DNA of 64,000 bases from NCBI RefSeq assembly GCF_002018365.1, contig NZ_MVKX01000004.1, forward strand, positions 282,897 to 346,896, in the 5' to 3' direction. Within the stretch, counting starts at the first letter, position 1; every line of letters starts with the position of its first letter. A program made the translations under genes and the position numbers. Source of the DNA: Acinetobacter amyesii. Its GTDB lineage: Bacteria > Pseudomonadota > Gammaproteobacteria > Pseudomonadales > Moraxellaceae. Positions 55,155 to 63,167 of the stretch are shown here, piece after piece. The notes under the pieces were generated by a model. The model was not told the DNA's origin. It made no database searches and worked only from the letters and a program-made list of their open reading frames with translations.

Positions 55155-55964
55155 TTACTGACTTGATTCAAATTCACTCAAGCGAGCAAAAATTTCTTCG
55201 GACTTGGTCACATTATCCCGAGCCGCTTTAATTACACTGAGCAATGGCTCTCTTTGTTTCAACAAAGCCATTGTTTCAGATTTCATCATTTCTTCAGTTT
55301 CAGCCTGAATGGAGAGCAAACTTTCGCGCATTTCAGCATTGTTTACGCGCTCTACACCCAGTTCAGGATTACCATTCAGTTGAGCCTTCAAATAAATATT
55401 GAAAGTTTCAAAATCTGCTAAAAAGTCATCTAAATCGTCTGGATGAATAGAATTCACATCAGTTAAATTCAGCAAAGAATCCAACAGCCGTCCCGCAATA
55501 TAGACTTGATTTTTGGCAATAATTGCTTGAATAGCTGAATTGTTTGCTCTAGCCATCATATCAGCCAGAATGTTATATTCAGCTTGAATACTTGGAATGG
55601 TTTCACTTACAAGAAGTTGATATTCATATAGCGCATTCAGGCTATTTTGATGCTGTACAAGCAGATCAATATTAGCATTGATTGCCTGTCCATCTTGAAG
55701 CATTTTATCAGCACCGCCACGATTCGCATATTTTTTATGCATCGCGGTCAGCGCTTGATTAAATTTTTGCTGATTATGTTTAAAGCCATCCACGGCACGC
55801 GGTGATGCAAAACGTATAAATCCTTCCGTCTGTTTTGGAATTTGCAGCGATAATACTTTTAATTCACAAGAATGATGATCTGTAGCGAGCGTTGAACATG
55901 CTGACAGCATCAACGCTAACGTAATCCCCAAAAATGGGCGAATGATCGATTTCGCCCTAAGCAT
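55155..55964 (-). CDS. Helical lipoprotein of unknown function
   Basis: The 269-residue protein has a lipoprotein signal: basic start MLRAKSIIRP, hydrophobic core and lipobox LSAC (Cys at residue 23). The mature part is almost wholly helical, without recognised domain, and includes long heptad-like stretches, so coiled-coil bundles are likely. I prefer the ATG at 55964, though the frame continues to an ATG at 56012 with an AAGGG site further off. It lies between pdxA and rsmA, in the place where surA or apaG sits in other gamma-proteobacteria. It has no resemblance to them. Confidence 0.7.
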   Translation of the reverse strand: MLRAKSIIRPFLGITLALMLSACSTLATDHHSCELKVLSLQIPKQTEGFIRFASPRAVDGFKHNQQKFNQALTAMHKKYANRGGADKMLQDGQAINANIDLLVQHQNSLNALYEYQLLVSETIPSIQAEYNILADMMARANNSAIQAIIAKNQVYIAGRLLDSLLNLTDVNSIHPDDLDDFLADFETFNIYLKAQLNGNPELGVERVNNAEMRESLLSIQAETEEMMKSETMALLKQREPLLSVIKAARDNVTKSEEIFARLSEFESSQ

Positions 55965-56033
55965 CTTGTTATTTTCATGTTTTATTTTTGATAATTTTCT
56001 ACTATTATTCATATGAAATTCAAACCCTTATTA

Positions 56034-57017
56034 TTAAGTTTCGTTATTTTTCGCACGTGCTAATTCTAAAGCTAAATCGACCGCCACCTGTAAACTCGAA
56101 CTTTTAGCAAGACCGGTTCCAGCCAGTGACAGTGCTGTGCCGTGATCCACTGAAGTCCGAATAAACGGCAAGCCCAAAGTGATATTGATGGCTTCGCCAA
56201 AGCCCTGTGACTTTAATACAGGCAAGCCCTGATCGTGATACATCGCCAAAACCGCATCGGCATCTTTTAAATTTTCAGGGGTAAATAAGGTATCAGCAGG
56301 TAAGCTCAGGCTCATATTCACCCCTTGAGCGCGATAACGCTCTAGCACCGGATTGATCACTTCAATCTCCTCCATGCCCAAATAGCCATCTTCACCCGCA
56401 TGTGGGTTTAGACCGCAGACTAAAATATGCGGATGATCTTTTTTAAATTTAGTTTTTAAATCATGAATTAAAATATCGATGACTTGATGCAATCGATCTT
56501 GAGTAATGGCATCCGCAACATCACGAAGCGGTAAATGTGTCGTTGCCAATGCGACACGGAGCGTTTTTGTCGCAAGCATCATGACGACACGATCAACGCC
56601 TGCAAATTCTTGATAAAACTCCGTATGTCCGCTGAAATGGATACCGGCATCATTAATAATCGACTTTTGCACAGGTGCTGTAGCAACTCCAACACTTTTG
56701 CCTGACATCGCATAGTCTGCAGAACGTCGTAATTGCTCCAACACATAGGCTGCATTACTTACATCTAACTGACCTGCGATGACAGATTTAGTCACAGGTA
56801 CATGTTCCACATAAAGCTGGCCTAAAGCTGCCGACACCTCCTGCCCAACATAGTCAATCAGTTCAACTTCGAGCTTTAACTGTTGAGCACGCTTGAGCAG
56901 CAAATCTTTATCAATAAGTACCACAATTGGCCTTTCATCTATTCGATTGGCTAAGCTCAAACAAATATCAGGTCCGATACCTGCGGGTTCACCGCTCGTG
57001 ATATATAAAGGCAGCAT
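56034..57017 (-). CDS. pdxA: 4-hydroxythreonine-4-phosphate dehydrogenase
   Basis: The 327-residue NAD-dependent enzyme works in pyridoxal-phosphate synthesis. It has ITSGEPAGIGPDICLSLA at the start, the metal-binding His in FSGHTEFYQE, GLNPHAGEDGYLGMEEIEV, and YHDQGLPVLK. The ATG at 57017 has AGGA eight bases upstream; an ATG nine codons earlier is less likely. It is first in the operon with the lipoprotein, rsmA and apaH. Confidence 0.94.
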   Translation of the reverse strand: MLPLYITSGEPAGIGPDICLSLANRIDERPIVVLIDKDLLLKRAQQLKLEVELIDYVGQEVSAALGQLYVEHVPVTKSVIAGQLDVSNAAYVLEQLRRSADYAMSGKSVGVATAPVQKSIINDAGIHFSGHTEFYQEFAGVDRVVMMLATKTLRVALATTHLPLRDVADAITQDRLHQVIDILIHDLKTKFKKDHPHILVCGLNPHAGEDGYLGMEEIEVINPVLERYRAQGVNMSLSLPADTLFTPENLKDADAVLAMYHDQGLPVLKSQGFGEAINITLGLPFIRTSVDHGTALSLAGTGLAKSSSLQVAVDLALELARAKNNET

Positions 57018-57106
57018 GGGTCTATCCTGTGTGTGCAATAGCATTATTATACTGTGTGATGCACATGACAGACCTAATTATTTGACTAAAAATACCGAAC
57101 TAAAAC

Positions 57107-57487
57107 TCAAAAATAATTACGTTGTGCGACATTGTATGGAATGAAACCGAAAGTAAAACCTGAAATGCCAATAATCCAAATCAATGCAATAAGAATGACA
57201 ATGCCGCGCTGAACGGCTGACACATGTTGCGGGTACTTCGTTATCAACCAAAAACACATACCACCCACAAGCAATAATCCAATCAACAGATAAACCAATA
57301 AATAACTAAGGAAAAATAAAGTGAGCATCATCAACAAAACGATGATTGCGCCATCCGCCCCGTGCAAATACACCAAATACAAAAAAGTTGGGCTTAAAAT
57401 CAAGGCGCTACATAAGCCCATCAAATGCAGCCAAGGCCGCCAAAATAAGGGTTCAGATGTGTTTTTTAACAGATTAGAATTCGACAT
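57107..57487 (-). CDS. Four-helix membrane protein, unknown
   Basis: The 126-residue hydrophobic protein has about four membrane helices (from about residues 20, 45, 65 and 95) and a short N-terminal cytosolic part containing EPLFWRPWLHL. No family is recognised. It is 89 bp upstream of pdxA on the same strand and divergent from rplM, so it may lead the pdxA operon. Confidence 0.65.
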   Translation of the reverse strand: MSNSNLLKNTSEPLFWRPWLHLMGLCSALILSPTFLYLVYLHGADGAIIVLLMMLTLFFLSYLLVYLLIGLLLVGGMCFWLITKYPQHVSAVQRGIVILIALIWIIGISGFTFGFIPYNVAQRNYF

Positions 57488-57587
57488 GATTTACTTTCAT
57501 CCGCGTTTTTTATAATTTCTGGATTATCTACTGTTTATTGCTGAAGAAATATACTACAATACAGCGCTTGAAATTTTATATTTTCAT

Positions 57588-57616
57588 TTGTGATTCTTCA
57601 CGTATTCGTATAGAAT
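57588..57616 (+). promoter_or_regulatory. Sigma-70 promoter of rplM-rpsI
   Basis: TTGTGA, 17 bases, TAGAAT. The predicted start near 57623 gives a leader of about 56 bases. Confidence 0.6.
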
Positions 57617-57630
57617 CGCGTCTCCTTTTG

Positions 57631-57654
57631 TTTGGACAGCTTCCATAGTCCAAA
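57631..57654 (+). promoter_or_regulatory. Leader hairpin upstream of rplM, possible L13 autoregulation site
   Basis: TTTGGAC and GTCCAAA form a 7-bp stem around a 10-base loop (AGCTTCCATA), within the 5' leader, ten bases before the ribosome site (GGTAGTGG). Ribosomal-protein operons are often controlled by such leaders. L13 binding is inference. Confidence 0.4.
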
Positions 57655-57678
57655 CCAACTATAATAGGTAGTGGTTTA

Positions 57679-58107
57679 ATGAAAACTCTCAGCGCTAAGC
57701 CAGCTGAAGTTCAACACGACTGGTACGTTGTTGATGCTTCTGGCAAAACTTTAGGTCGCCTTGCGACTGAAATCGCTCGTCGTTTACGCGGTAAGCACAA
57801 AACTTCTTATACTCCTCACGTTGACACTGGTGACTACATCGTTGTTATCAATGCTGAGCAAGTTCAAGTGACTGGTAAAAAATCACTTGATAAGAAATAT
57901 TATCGCCACACTGGTTTCCCTGGTGGTATTCGTGAAACTAATTTTGAAAAATTAGTTGCTCACAAACCAGAAGAAATCTTCGAACGTGCTGTAAAAGGCA
58001 TGTTGCCAAAAGGTCCTCTTGGTTATGCAATGATCAAGAAAATGAAAGTGTACGCTGGTACTGAGCATCCACATACTGCTCAACAGCCACAAGTTTTGGA
58101 CATCTAA
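57679..58107 (+). CDS. rplM: 50S ribosomal protein L13
   Basis: The 142-residue protein has the L13 pattern: [20 protein letters not shown] at the start, [20 protein letters not shown], and [10 protein letters not shown]. It binds early to 23S rRNA. It is followed 12 bp later by rpsI, the universal partner. Codon use is strongly biased, as expected for a highly expressed gene. Confidence 0.98.
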   Translation: MKTLSAKPAEVQHDWYVVDASGKTLGRLATEIARRLRGKHKTSYTPHVDTGDYIVVINAEQVQVTGKKSLDKKYYRHTGFPGGIRETNFEKLVAHKPEEIFERAVKGMLPKGPLGYAMIKKMKVYAGTEHPHTAQQPQVLDI

Positions 58108-58119
58108 GGGATACAGCAC

Positions 58120-58506
58120 ATGGCTACTAACTATGGTACAGGTCGCCGTAAGACCGCAACTGCACGTGTTTTCCTATCAGCTGGTACTGGTAAACTCGTA
58201 ATCAACAACCGTTCTTTAGAACAATATTTCGGTCGTGAAACTGCTCGTATGGTTGTTAACCAACCACTTGAGCTTTTAGAAGCTACTGAGAAATATGACC
58301 TTTACATCACTGTTGCTGGTGGTGGTATCGGTGGTCAAGCAGGCGCTATCCGTCACGGTATTACTCGTGCATTGATCGCTTCTGACGAAACTCTTAAACC
58401 TGCTCTTCGTCAAGCTGGTTTCGTTACTCGTGATGCTCGTGAAGTTGAACGTAAGAAACTTGGTTTACGTAAAGCTCGTAAACGTCCTCAATTCTCTAAA
58501 CGTTAA
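58120..58506 (+). CDS. rpsI: 30S ribosomal protein S9
   Basis: The 128-residue protein has [20 protein letters not shown] at the start, [20 protein letters not shown] in the middle and the basic tail [14 protein letters not shown], whose end reaches the ribosomal P-site. It is co-transcribed with rplM and ended by a strong terminator. Confidence 0.98.
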   Translation: MATNYGTGRRKTATARVFLSAGTGKLVINNRSLEQYFGRETARMVVNQPLELLEATEKYDLYITVAGGGIGGQAGAIRHGITRALIASDETLKPALRQAGFVTRDAREVERKKLGLRKARKRPQFSKR

Positions 58507-58525
58507 TTCGTTTACCGAATCGGAC

Positions 58526-58557
58526 AAAAAACCTTGGCTTATGCCAAGGTTTTTTTA
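58526..58557 (+). terminator. Terminator of rplM-rpsI
   Basis: AACCTTGGC and GCCAAGGTT pair around TTAT with seven T following. Confidence 0.9.
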
Positions 58558-58568
58558 TGTCTTAATTT

Positions 58569-58814
58569 TTATGAAGATGATGCTAATAGAATAACGATCT
58601 GATAAACAAAGAGACTCAAACTCGCAATTAAGCATATAACCGACAGTGTTAGTGTAATTGTACAGATGGTCATTTTGCTTTGTTGTTCTGGGCTATCATC
58701 CTCTGCTCCATAATCAGAAGCATAACCTCCAGCGAGTGCCGTATAAAAGCCAATACCCATAAAAAAAACAGCAGCGAAAAATAATAATTTTTGTACAAGT
58801 GCAATGGTCATCAT
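58569..58814 (-). CDS. Two-span membrane protein, unknown
   Basis: The 81-residue protein has helices at about residues 8-27 and 50-75 joined by an acidic loop (SDYGAEDDSPEQQSK). No family is recognised. It lies between rpsI and sspA on the opposite strand. Confidence 0.6.
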   Translation of the reverse strand: MMTIALVQKLLFFAAVFFMGIGFYTALAGGYASDYGAEDDSPEQQSKMTICTITLTLSVICLIASLSLFVYQIVILLASSS

Positions 58815-58978
58815 GCGGTGATGATCAGGTAAATGAATGACATGAAAATCTATCAGATAAAATCAAATAAAACAAAACTGTAATTTTCACTGTAGCTGCA
58901 TTGATATTGCTAAAGTCTCCGTGATTTTACTGTCTAATTTTAGTATCCTATCTTATTCATTTCTCATCGTCTCGGATT

Positions 58979-59632
58979 ATGTCAGTCGAAAATGCACCTC
59001 TCCAAGGGATTACGCTTTACAGTCATGCGGATGACTTTCGCTCACACTGGATACGCTATGTACTTGCAGAGAAGCAAATCAAACATAATTTAATTATTGC
59101 TGATGATGAAGACGAAGATCTTGCAAGTTTAAATCCATATAATCAACTTCCGATGATGATTGAAAATGGCCTAAAACTCTATAACAGCAGTATTATTGCC
59201 GAATATCTGGATGACCGTTATCGTCAAAATAAGCTGTATGCCGATGCACCTATGCCTCGTGCAGAGCAACGTCAATATGTATGGCGCTTCGAACAAGATT
59301 GGTTAAGACTGGCGGATATTATGCTTCGCCACCCCGATACCCTCGATGAAACAGCCAAGCAAAAAGCACAAAAACAATTACGTGATACACTCATATCACT
59401 AACCCCCTTGTTTCAGCATTATCCTTATTTTATGTCTGAACAATTTAGCATGTTAGACTGTATGCTCGCGCCTATATTTCTGCGCCTAAAAGCCATGGGT
59501 ATTGAGCTCCCCAAACAGCAATGCCGCCCTATATTTCTCTATTGCCAACGCATCTTTAGCCGTCCAGCATTTATCAAATCAATGACATTGCAGGAAAAAA
59601 ATCGCTATAGCGAGCTTTTAGCAAAAAATTAA
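58979..59632 (+). CDS. sspA: Stringent starvation protein A homologue (GST fold)
   Basis: The 217-residue glutathione-transferase-fold protein has ITLYSHADDFRSHWIRYVLA in the thioredoxin-like half, LPMMIENGLKLYNSSIIAEY, and a helical C-terminal half. SspA binds RNA polymerase and alters transcription during starvation and acid stress. The position after rplM-rpsI and before sspB is conserved in gamma-proteobacteria and settles the assignment over an ordinary GST. The key Cys/Ser for GST catalysis is not obvious. Confidence 0.92.
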   Translation: MSVENAPLQGITLYSHADDFRSHWIRYVLAEKQIKHNLIIADDEDEDLASLNPYNQLPMMIENGLKLYNSSIIAEYLDDRYRQNKLYADAPMPRAEQRQYVWRFEQDWLRLADIMLRHPDTLDETAKQKAQKQLRDTLISLTPLFQHYPYFMSEQFSMLDCMLAPIFLRLKAMGIELPKQQCRPIFLYCQRIFSRPAFIKSMTLQEKNRYSELLAKN

Positions 59633-59659
59633 TTTTCCATAAATATTCGAGTAAGCATT

Positions 59660-60088
59660 ATGTCTGAACAGGAACTACAACTCACTCCAACGCGTCCATA
59701 CTTGACACGGGCACTTTATGAATGGATTTGTGAAAATAGACTTACGCCCTACCTACTTGTCGATGCGACACAGAATGGTACGATGGTGCCAGTTCAATAT
59801 ATTCAAGATGGCCAAATTGTCCTGAATATCGCACCTCATGCAACGCATGCGCTACACATGAGCAATGAGACGATTACTTTCTCTGCACGCTTTGGTGGCG
59901 TTTCGCAAAACCTCTATATCCCCTTTTCTGCTGTTCTAGGCATCTATGCACGTGAAAATGGTCAAGGCATGTTCTTCGATCCTCAAGAATATGAAGGTAT
60001 TCAGAATGATCAAAATGCTTTAAAATCAAACGACCAAGAACAACAAGAGCAACCGAAGAAAAAACCGGGTTTAAGGTTGCTCGATTAA
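59660..60088 (+). CDS. sspB: ClpXP protease specificity-enhancing factor SspB
   Basis: The 142-residue adaptor delivers ssrA-tagged proteins to ClpXP. The SspB fold starts at TPTRPYLTRALYEWICENRL and includes LNIAPHATHALHMSNETITF and FGGVSQNLYIPFSAVLGIYA. A Gln/Glu-rich linker leads to the ClpX-binding tail KKKPGLRLLD. It lies 27 bp after sspA. Confidence 0.95.
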   Translation: MSEQELQLTPTRPYLTRALYEWICENRLTPYLLVDATQNGTMVPVQYIQDGQIVLNIAPHATHALHMSNETITFSARFGGVSQNLYIPFSAVLGIYARENGQGMFFDPQEYEGIQNDQNALKSNDQEQQEQPKKKPGLRLLD

Positions 60089-60106
60089 AGAATAAGGAAG
60101 CGAATA

Positions 60107-60748
60107 ATGGCTTTTGATTTAGTACAATATTTTGTCGAACAAATAGAATCTCAAAAGCCTACGCTTTTAAGTCATTTAAATCGTGAAGAAAAACGACAAC
60201 ATTTACGTGAAATTAATGCTTTAACTTTAGGTGAATTGATTCATCAGCTACGCATTAATGGTGAAAAAGTTTATCAAGAAATTACTCAGCCTGATGAACT
60301 CTATATTCAGGAGGTTTCACGTCATCTCACCACCACCCCTTCAAATGCATCAATATTAGAACGCTCTGAACTCGAAAACCTAACTACAGAAGTTTTTCAT
60401 TTACAATTAAATGAATTAAAACAACTTCATGATACAGGCTCACATTCGCCACAAAGTATTCGAGAATTACTCAACGGACAAATTGAACATCTTTCTGGTC
60501 AAGCGGATGATTGGGTTTGGTCAACAAACAACCTAACAGAGCTCCTTGGTTCTAAACCAAATCTACAAGAAGAGATATCATTAGAAGCATCAATGAAGGA
60601 GTTCAATCAAATGGTTAATCAACAACATACGCAAGATGACGTGACAACTGAAGTACAAGTGCCAACATGGTCAAAAATTGTAGAGCCTATCGTTGCAGTG
60701 GTGATTTTATGGATTTTGGCATCTGCAGCTTGTAATATTTTTGCTTAA
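60107..60748 (+). CDS. Tail-anchored hypothetical protein linked to sspAB
   Basis: The 213-residue polar, helical protein has a single C-terminal membrane segment (about residues 190-210, IVEPIVAVVILWILASAACN), so it is probably anchored in the inner membrane with its body in the cytoplasm. No known domain. It follows sspB by 18 bp and is ended by a terminator, so it is probably the third gene of the sspA-sspB unit, perhaps a protease-related or stress factor. Confidence 0.7.
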   Translation: MAFDLVQYFVEQIESQKPTLLSHLNREEKRQHLREINALTLGELIHQLRINGEKVYQEITQPDELYIQEVSRHLTTTPSNASILERSELENLTTEVFHLQLNELKQLHDTGSHSPQSIRELLNGQIEHLSGQADDWVWSTNNLTELLGSKPNLQEEISLEASMKEFNQMVNQQHTQDDVTTEVQVPTWSKIVEPIVAVVILWILASAACNIFA

Positions 60749-60773
60749 GTGACTTCATTTTTCTAAATCAATG

Positions 60774-60799
60774 ACCTGCTTTTTAAGCAGGTTTTTTTT
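60774..60799 (+). terminator. Terminator of sspA-sspB unit
   Basis: ACCTGCT and AGCAGGT pair around TTTTA, followed by a T-run. Confidence 0.85.
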
Positions 60800-61062
60800 A
60801 ATCGAATATTCTAAATTACACGTCTTTAGATCACTTTTTGTTTTCTTTATGTAAATTAGTCAGCTTTATTCTGCAAAAATCGAGTTTTATCACAATATTT
60901 ACAAAACTTTACATTTGAATTTTTGGTAAATTTTAAATCAAAAATGAAGTCCGAAAACACATAAAAAAATATATACAGCAAATTAAATCACATTTTTTTA
61001 ATCCAAAAACTAAACACTATAATTAGAAAATATTATCCTTTTAAAGCAAAAAATTAATTTGA
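60800..61062. other. AT-rich upstream DNA of the roadblock/GTPase cassette
   Basis: These 260 bp have no gene that I can see. The DNA is very AT-rich with several A- and T-runs, which could be curved DNA or a site for H-NS-type proteins. Confidence 0.4.
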
Positions 61063-61090
61063 TTGCAAAGCAATGCTTGCTTCCTATAAT
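61063..61090 (+). promoter_or_regulatory. Sigma-70 promoter of the roadblock/GTPase cassette
   Basis: TTGCAA, 16 bases, then a perfect TATAAT, with AAGCA/TGCTT palindromic in the spacer (61068-61078). The predicted start is near 61097. Confidence 0.75.
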
Positions 61091-61123
61091 TAAATTAAGT
61101 AGTTAAAAACGCTAATTTAATTA
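61087..61123. promoter_or_regulatory. Perfect 11-bp inverted repeat over the -10 box and start
   Basis: TAATTAAATTA and TAATTTAATTA are exact inverted arms with a 15-bp spacer. The left arm overlaps the -10 hexamer and the right arm lies around +17 to +27. This is the position of a repressor site. The binding protein is unknown; the HTH protein in the cassette is one candidate. Confidence 0.6.
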
Positions 61124-61175
61124 CCCAAATATCTACAAATAATAATCATGTATAACCTAAAAGAGGGGCATAAAA

Positions 61176-61535
61176 ATGGCTAAAGTTTCATTAGAATCAC
61201 TCACAACAATCGACGGTTTTCATGCAGCGGCACTGGTAGACGGTGAAAGTGGCCTAGCTATGGCGACACAAGGCGGAGGAGATATTGATTTAGAGTTAGC
61301 AGCTGCTGGAAATACTGAAGTGGTTCGCTCCAAAAGACGTGTCGCTCAGTCACTCAACTTAGATGATCATATTGTCGATATTTTAATTACCTTAGGAAAA
61401 CAGTATCACTTGATTCGTCCGCTGGAAAATAATGAATCCGTGTTCTTATATTTAGTACTTGATCGTGCCAAAGCAAACCTAGCCATGGCTCGACACGAAT
61501 TAAAAACCTATGAAAAAAGTTTAGATTTTGCTTAA
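61176..61535 (+). CDS. Roadblock/LC7-like protein 1 of the GTPase cassette
   Basis: The 119-residue protein has the compact alpha/beta roadblock layout: a first strand [20 protein letters not shown], a helix, then the sequence [20 protein letters not shown], and [18 protein letters not shown] at the end. Proteins of this fold are partners or GTPase-activating factors of small Ras-like GTPases, e.g. MglB for MglA. There is no membrane segment. Its own promoter and an intrinsic terminator right after it suggest that it is made in excess over the rest of the cassette. AGAGGGG precedes the ATG. Confidence 0.8.
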   Translation: MAKVSLESLTTIDGFHAAALVDGESGLAMATQGGGDIDLELAAAGNTEVVRSKRRVAQSLNLDDHIVDILITLGKQYHLIRPLENNESVFLYLVLDRAKANLAMARHELKTYEKSLDFA

Positions 61536-61543
61536 TTTCACCC

Positions 61544-61574
61544 AACCCTCTTATGCCAATAAGAGGGTTTTTTA
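61544..61574 (+). terminator. Intrinsic terminator inside the cassette (attenuator)
   Basis: AACCCTCTTA and TAAGAGGGTT form a perfect 10-bp stem around TGCCAA, followed by TTTTTATT. It stands between gene 1 and gene 2, so the three downstream genes depend on read-through or an own promoter. Confidence 0.88.
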
Positions 61575-61621
61575 TTCCCAAAATGTTTTACAGGTTTGAA
61601 TAAAATTAGTCGAGGAACACC

Positions 61622-62596
61622 ATGAATAAGCAATATATCAATATCGGCATTGCAGGATTAAGTATTCATGATTCAGATCAACTCAAACATCAGCTTTACG
61701 CAATTTTTCCACAGCACTTTAATATCCAATGGAAAAGTGCATCTGATGTGAATCTCGATTGCTTATTTATTCATGAGCGTTTTTTTGACACTGAAGGAAT
61801 TCAAAAAATATTAACGCGCCGCGCTTTACCTTGGCTCAAGATCTCGAAAGACAACCAACAATCAGGGCGCGTCAGAAATAATACTCTGTTCCTTCCCGTT
61901 GATGACAATCAAGAGCTCAATCAATGGATTGATAAGCATCTCGTCAGCCATAATGGCCTTAACGAATCCATAGAGTATGCACAACAGTGTCAGACTCAAT
62001 GCTTTAGCGATTTTAATTTGGAAGATGATTACTTCAAAAAAATGTATGCAGAAGATAATCATGAAAAATTGCACCTATATGATGATCTAGGCACAATAGC
62101 GGTAATCGATACCGCACAAAACATAGCTTGGCTCAACCTCGAGCGTCAACTTCAACACACCGATGCTAGTTTTAAATATGATTTCGCATCAATTGAAGAT
62201 ATGACCCATGTAAGCCGAAAGCATCCAGTCATCCTTCAAGACTGGATATGGAATCTATTTTGGCAAACTCCGAATTTTTATCAAACAGTTCCTGAAGATG
62301 GTCATTTTCGAATTTTAAGCTGGCCAAAACCTGCTGAACATTTATCTCATAAACAAATTTTTCAACTTTCTGCATGCTTTATCCAGGGCGCAAAGATATC
62401 AACGATCACAGAACAATATGATATACCCCTCAGCACCGTTCGACAGTTCATTGCTGCGAATATGGCATCACTGAATATTAAAAAGATAAATCTTTGGGAT
62501 AAACATTACACGCCACCTGAAACGCATGAACCAACAGAAGAAAAGAACTTTGTACAAAACTTCTTTAGTAAATTACGACGTAAATTTGGATTTTAG
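61622..62596 (+). CDS. HTH protein with degenerate receiver-like N-terminus, cassette gene 2
   Basis: The 324-residue protein is not recognised as a named family. The N-terminal part (about 1-110) alternates strands and helices like a response-regulator receiver, but lacks the acidic pocket and phosphate-accepting Asp. The region around 242-284 (LSHKQIFQLSACFIQG, then ITEQYDIPLSTVRQFIAANM) looks like a helix-turn-helix, and the C-terminal end is basic (FSKLRRKFGF). It could be a DNA-binding effector or adaptor of the GTPase switch. It compares in position with the CvnC protein of conservons. It is followed 15 bp later by the GTPase gene. Confidence 0.65.
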   Translation: MNKQYINIGIAGLSIHDSDQLKHQLYAIFPQHFNIQWKSASDVNLDCLFIHERFFDTEGIQKILTRRALPWLKISKDNQQSGRVRNNTLFLPVDDNQELNQWIDKHLVSHNGLNESIEYAQQCQTQCFSDFNLEDDYFKKMYAEDNHEKLHLYDDLGTIAVIDTAQNIAWLNLERQLQHTDASFKYDFASIEDMTHVSRKHPVILQDWIWNLFWQTPNFYQTVPEDGHFRILSWPKPAEHLSHKQIFQLSACFIQGAKISTITEQYDIPLSTVRQFIAANMASLNIKKINLWDKHYTPPETHEPTEEKNFVQNFFSKLRRKFGF

Positions 62597-62611
62597 AATA
62601 GGACATCAAAC

Positions 62612-63157
62612 ATGATTCTTCAGCAATATAAAATTGTCTTTGCTGGTTCTATGGGTGCTGGAAAAACTGAAGCGATACGTTCACTTTCTGATATCCCAGT
62701 TTTACTGACCGAGGCGTTTAATACAGATCAAACCAGCCATCAAAAACTTGAAACCACAGTAGGTATCGACTACGGAGAAGTGACCTTAGAAGATGGTTTA
62801 AAAATAGGTTTATATGGTACCCCTGGACAAAGTCGTTTTGATTTTATTTGGCCAGTGATTTGTCAAGGCGCAATCGGGGCAATTATTCTGATTGATCATA
62901 ATGTTAATGACCCCTTAAGTGAACTCGAAAGCTATTTAGAAACCTTCCAAAACTATACAGATAACATAGCCATTGGAATTACCCATACAGACGAAATCAC
63001 TAGTTCAACGAATACTGCTATCTACAAGGATTGGTTAATTAGTCAGGACTTATATTCGCCCCTATTCTTTATCGACTGTCGCAAAAAATCTGACGTTTTA
63101 CTGCTACTTGAAGCTTTAATTACCTCAATCGAAGTAAATCACTATATCACTGCATAA
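62612..63157 (+). CDS. Ras-like small GTPase (MglA/CvnD type), cassette gene 3
   Basis: The 181-residue P-loop protein has G1 FAGSMGAGKTEAI (residues 10-22), a Thr switch I region TTVGIDYGE (about 48-56), G3 as GLYGTPGQSRFDF (about 67-79) and G4-like THTDE (about 124-128). The GTPGQ switch in place of the usual DxxGQ is typical of MglA-like and actinobacterial CvnD GTPases. The G4 His-Thr-Asp differs from NKxD, so guanine binding may be altered. It is not a translation-type GTPase. It lies in the same unit as two roadblock proteins, which are the usual partners of such GTPases. GACATC precedes the ATG. Confidence 0.88.
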   Translation: MILQQYKIVFAGSMGAGKTEAIRSLSDIPVLLTEAFNTDQTSHQKLETTVGIDYGEVTLEDGLKIGLYGTPGQSRFDFIWPVICQGAIGAIILIDHNVNDPLSELESYLETFQNYTDNIAIGITHTDEITSSTNTAIYKDWLISQDLYSPLFFIDCRKKSDVLLLLEALITSIEVNHYITA

Positions 63158-63167
63158 GGAGCAACCC

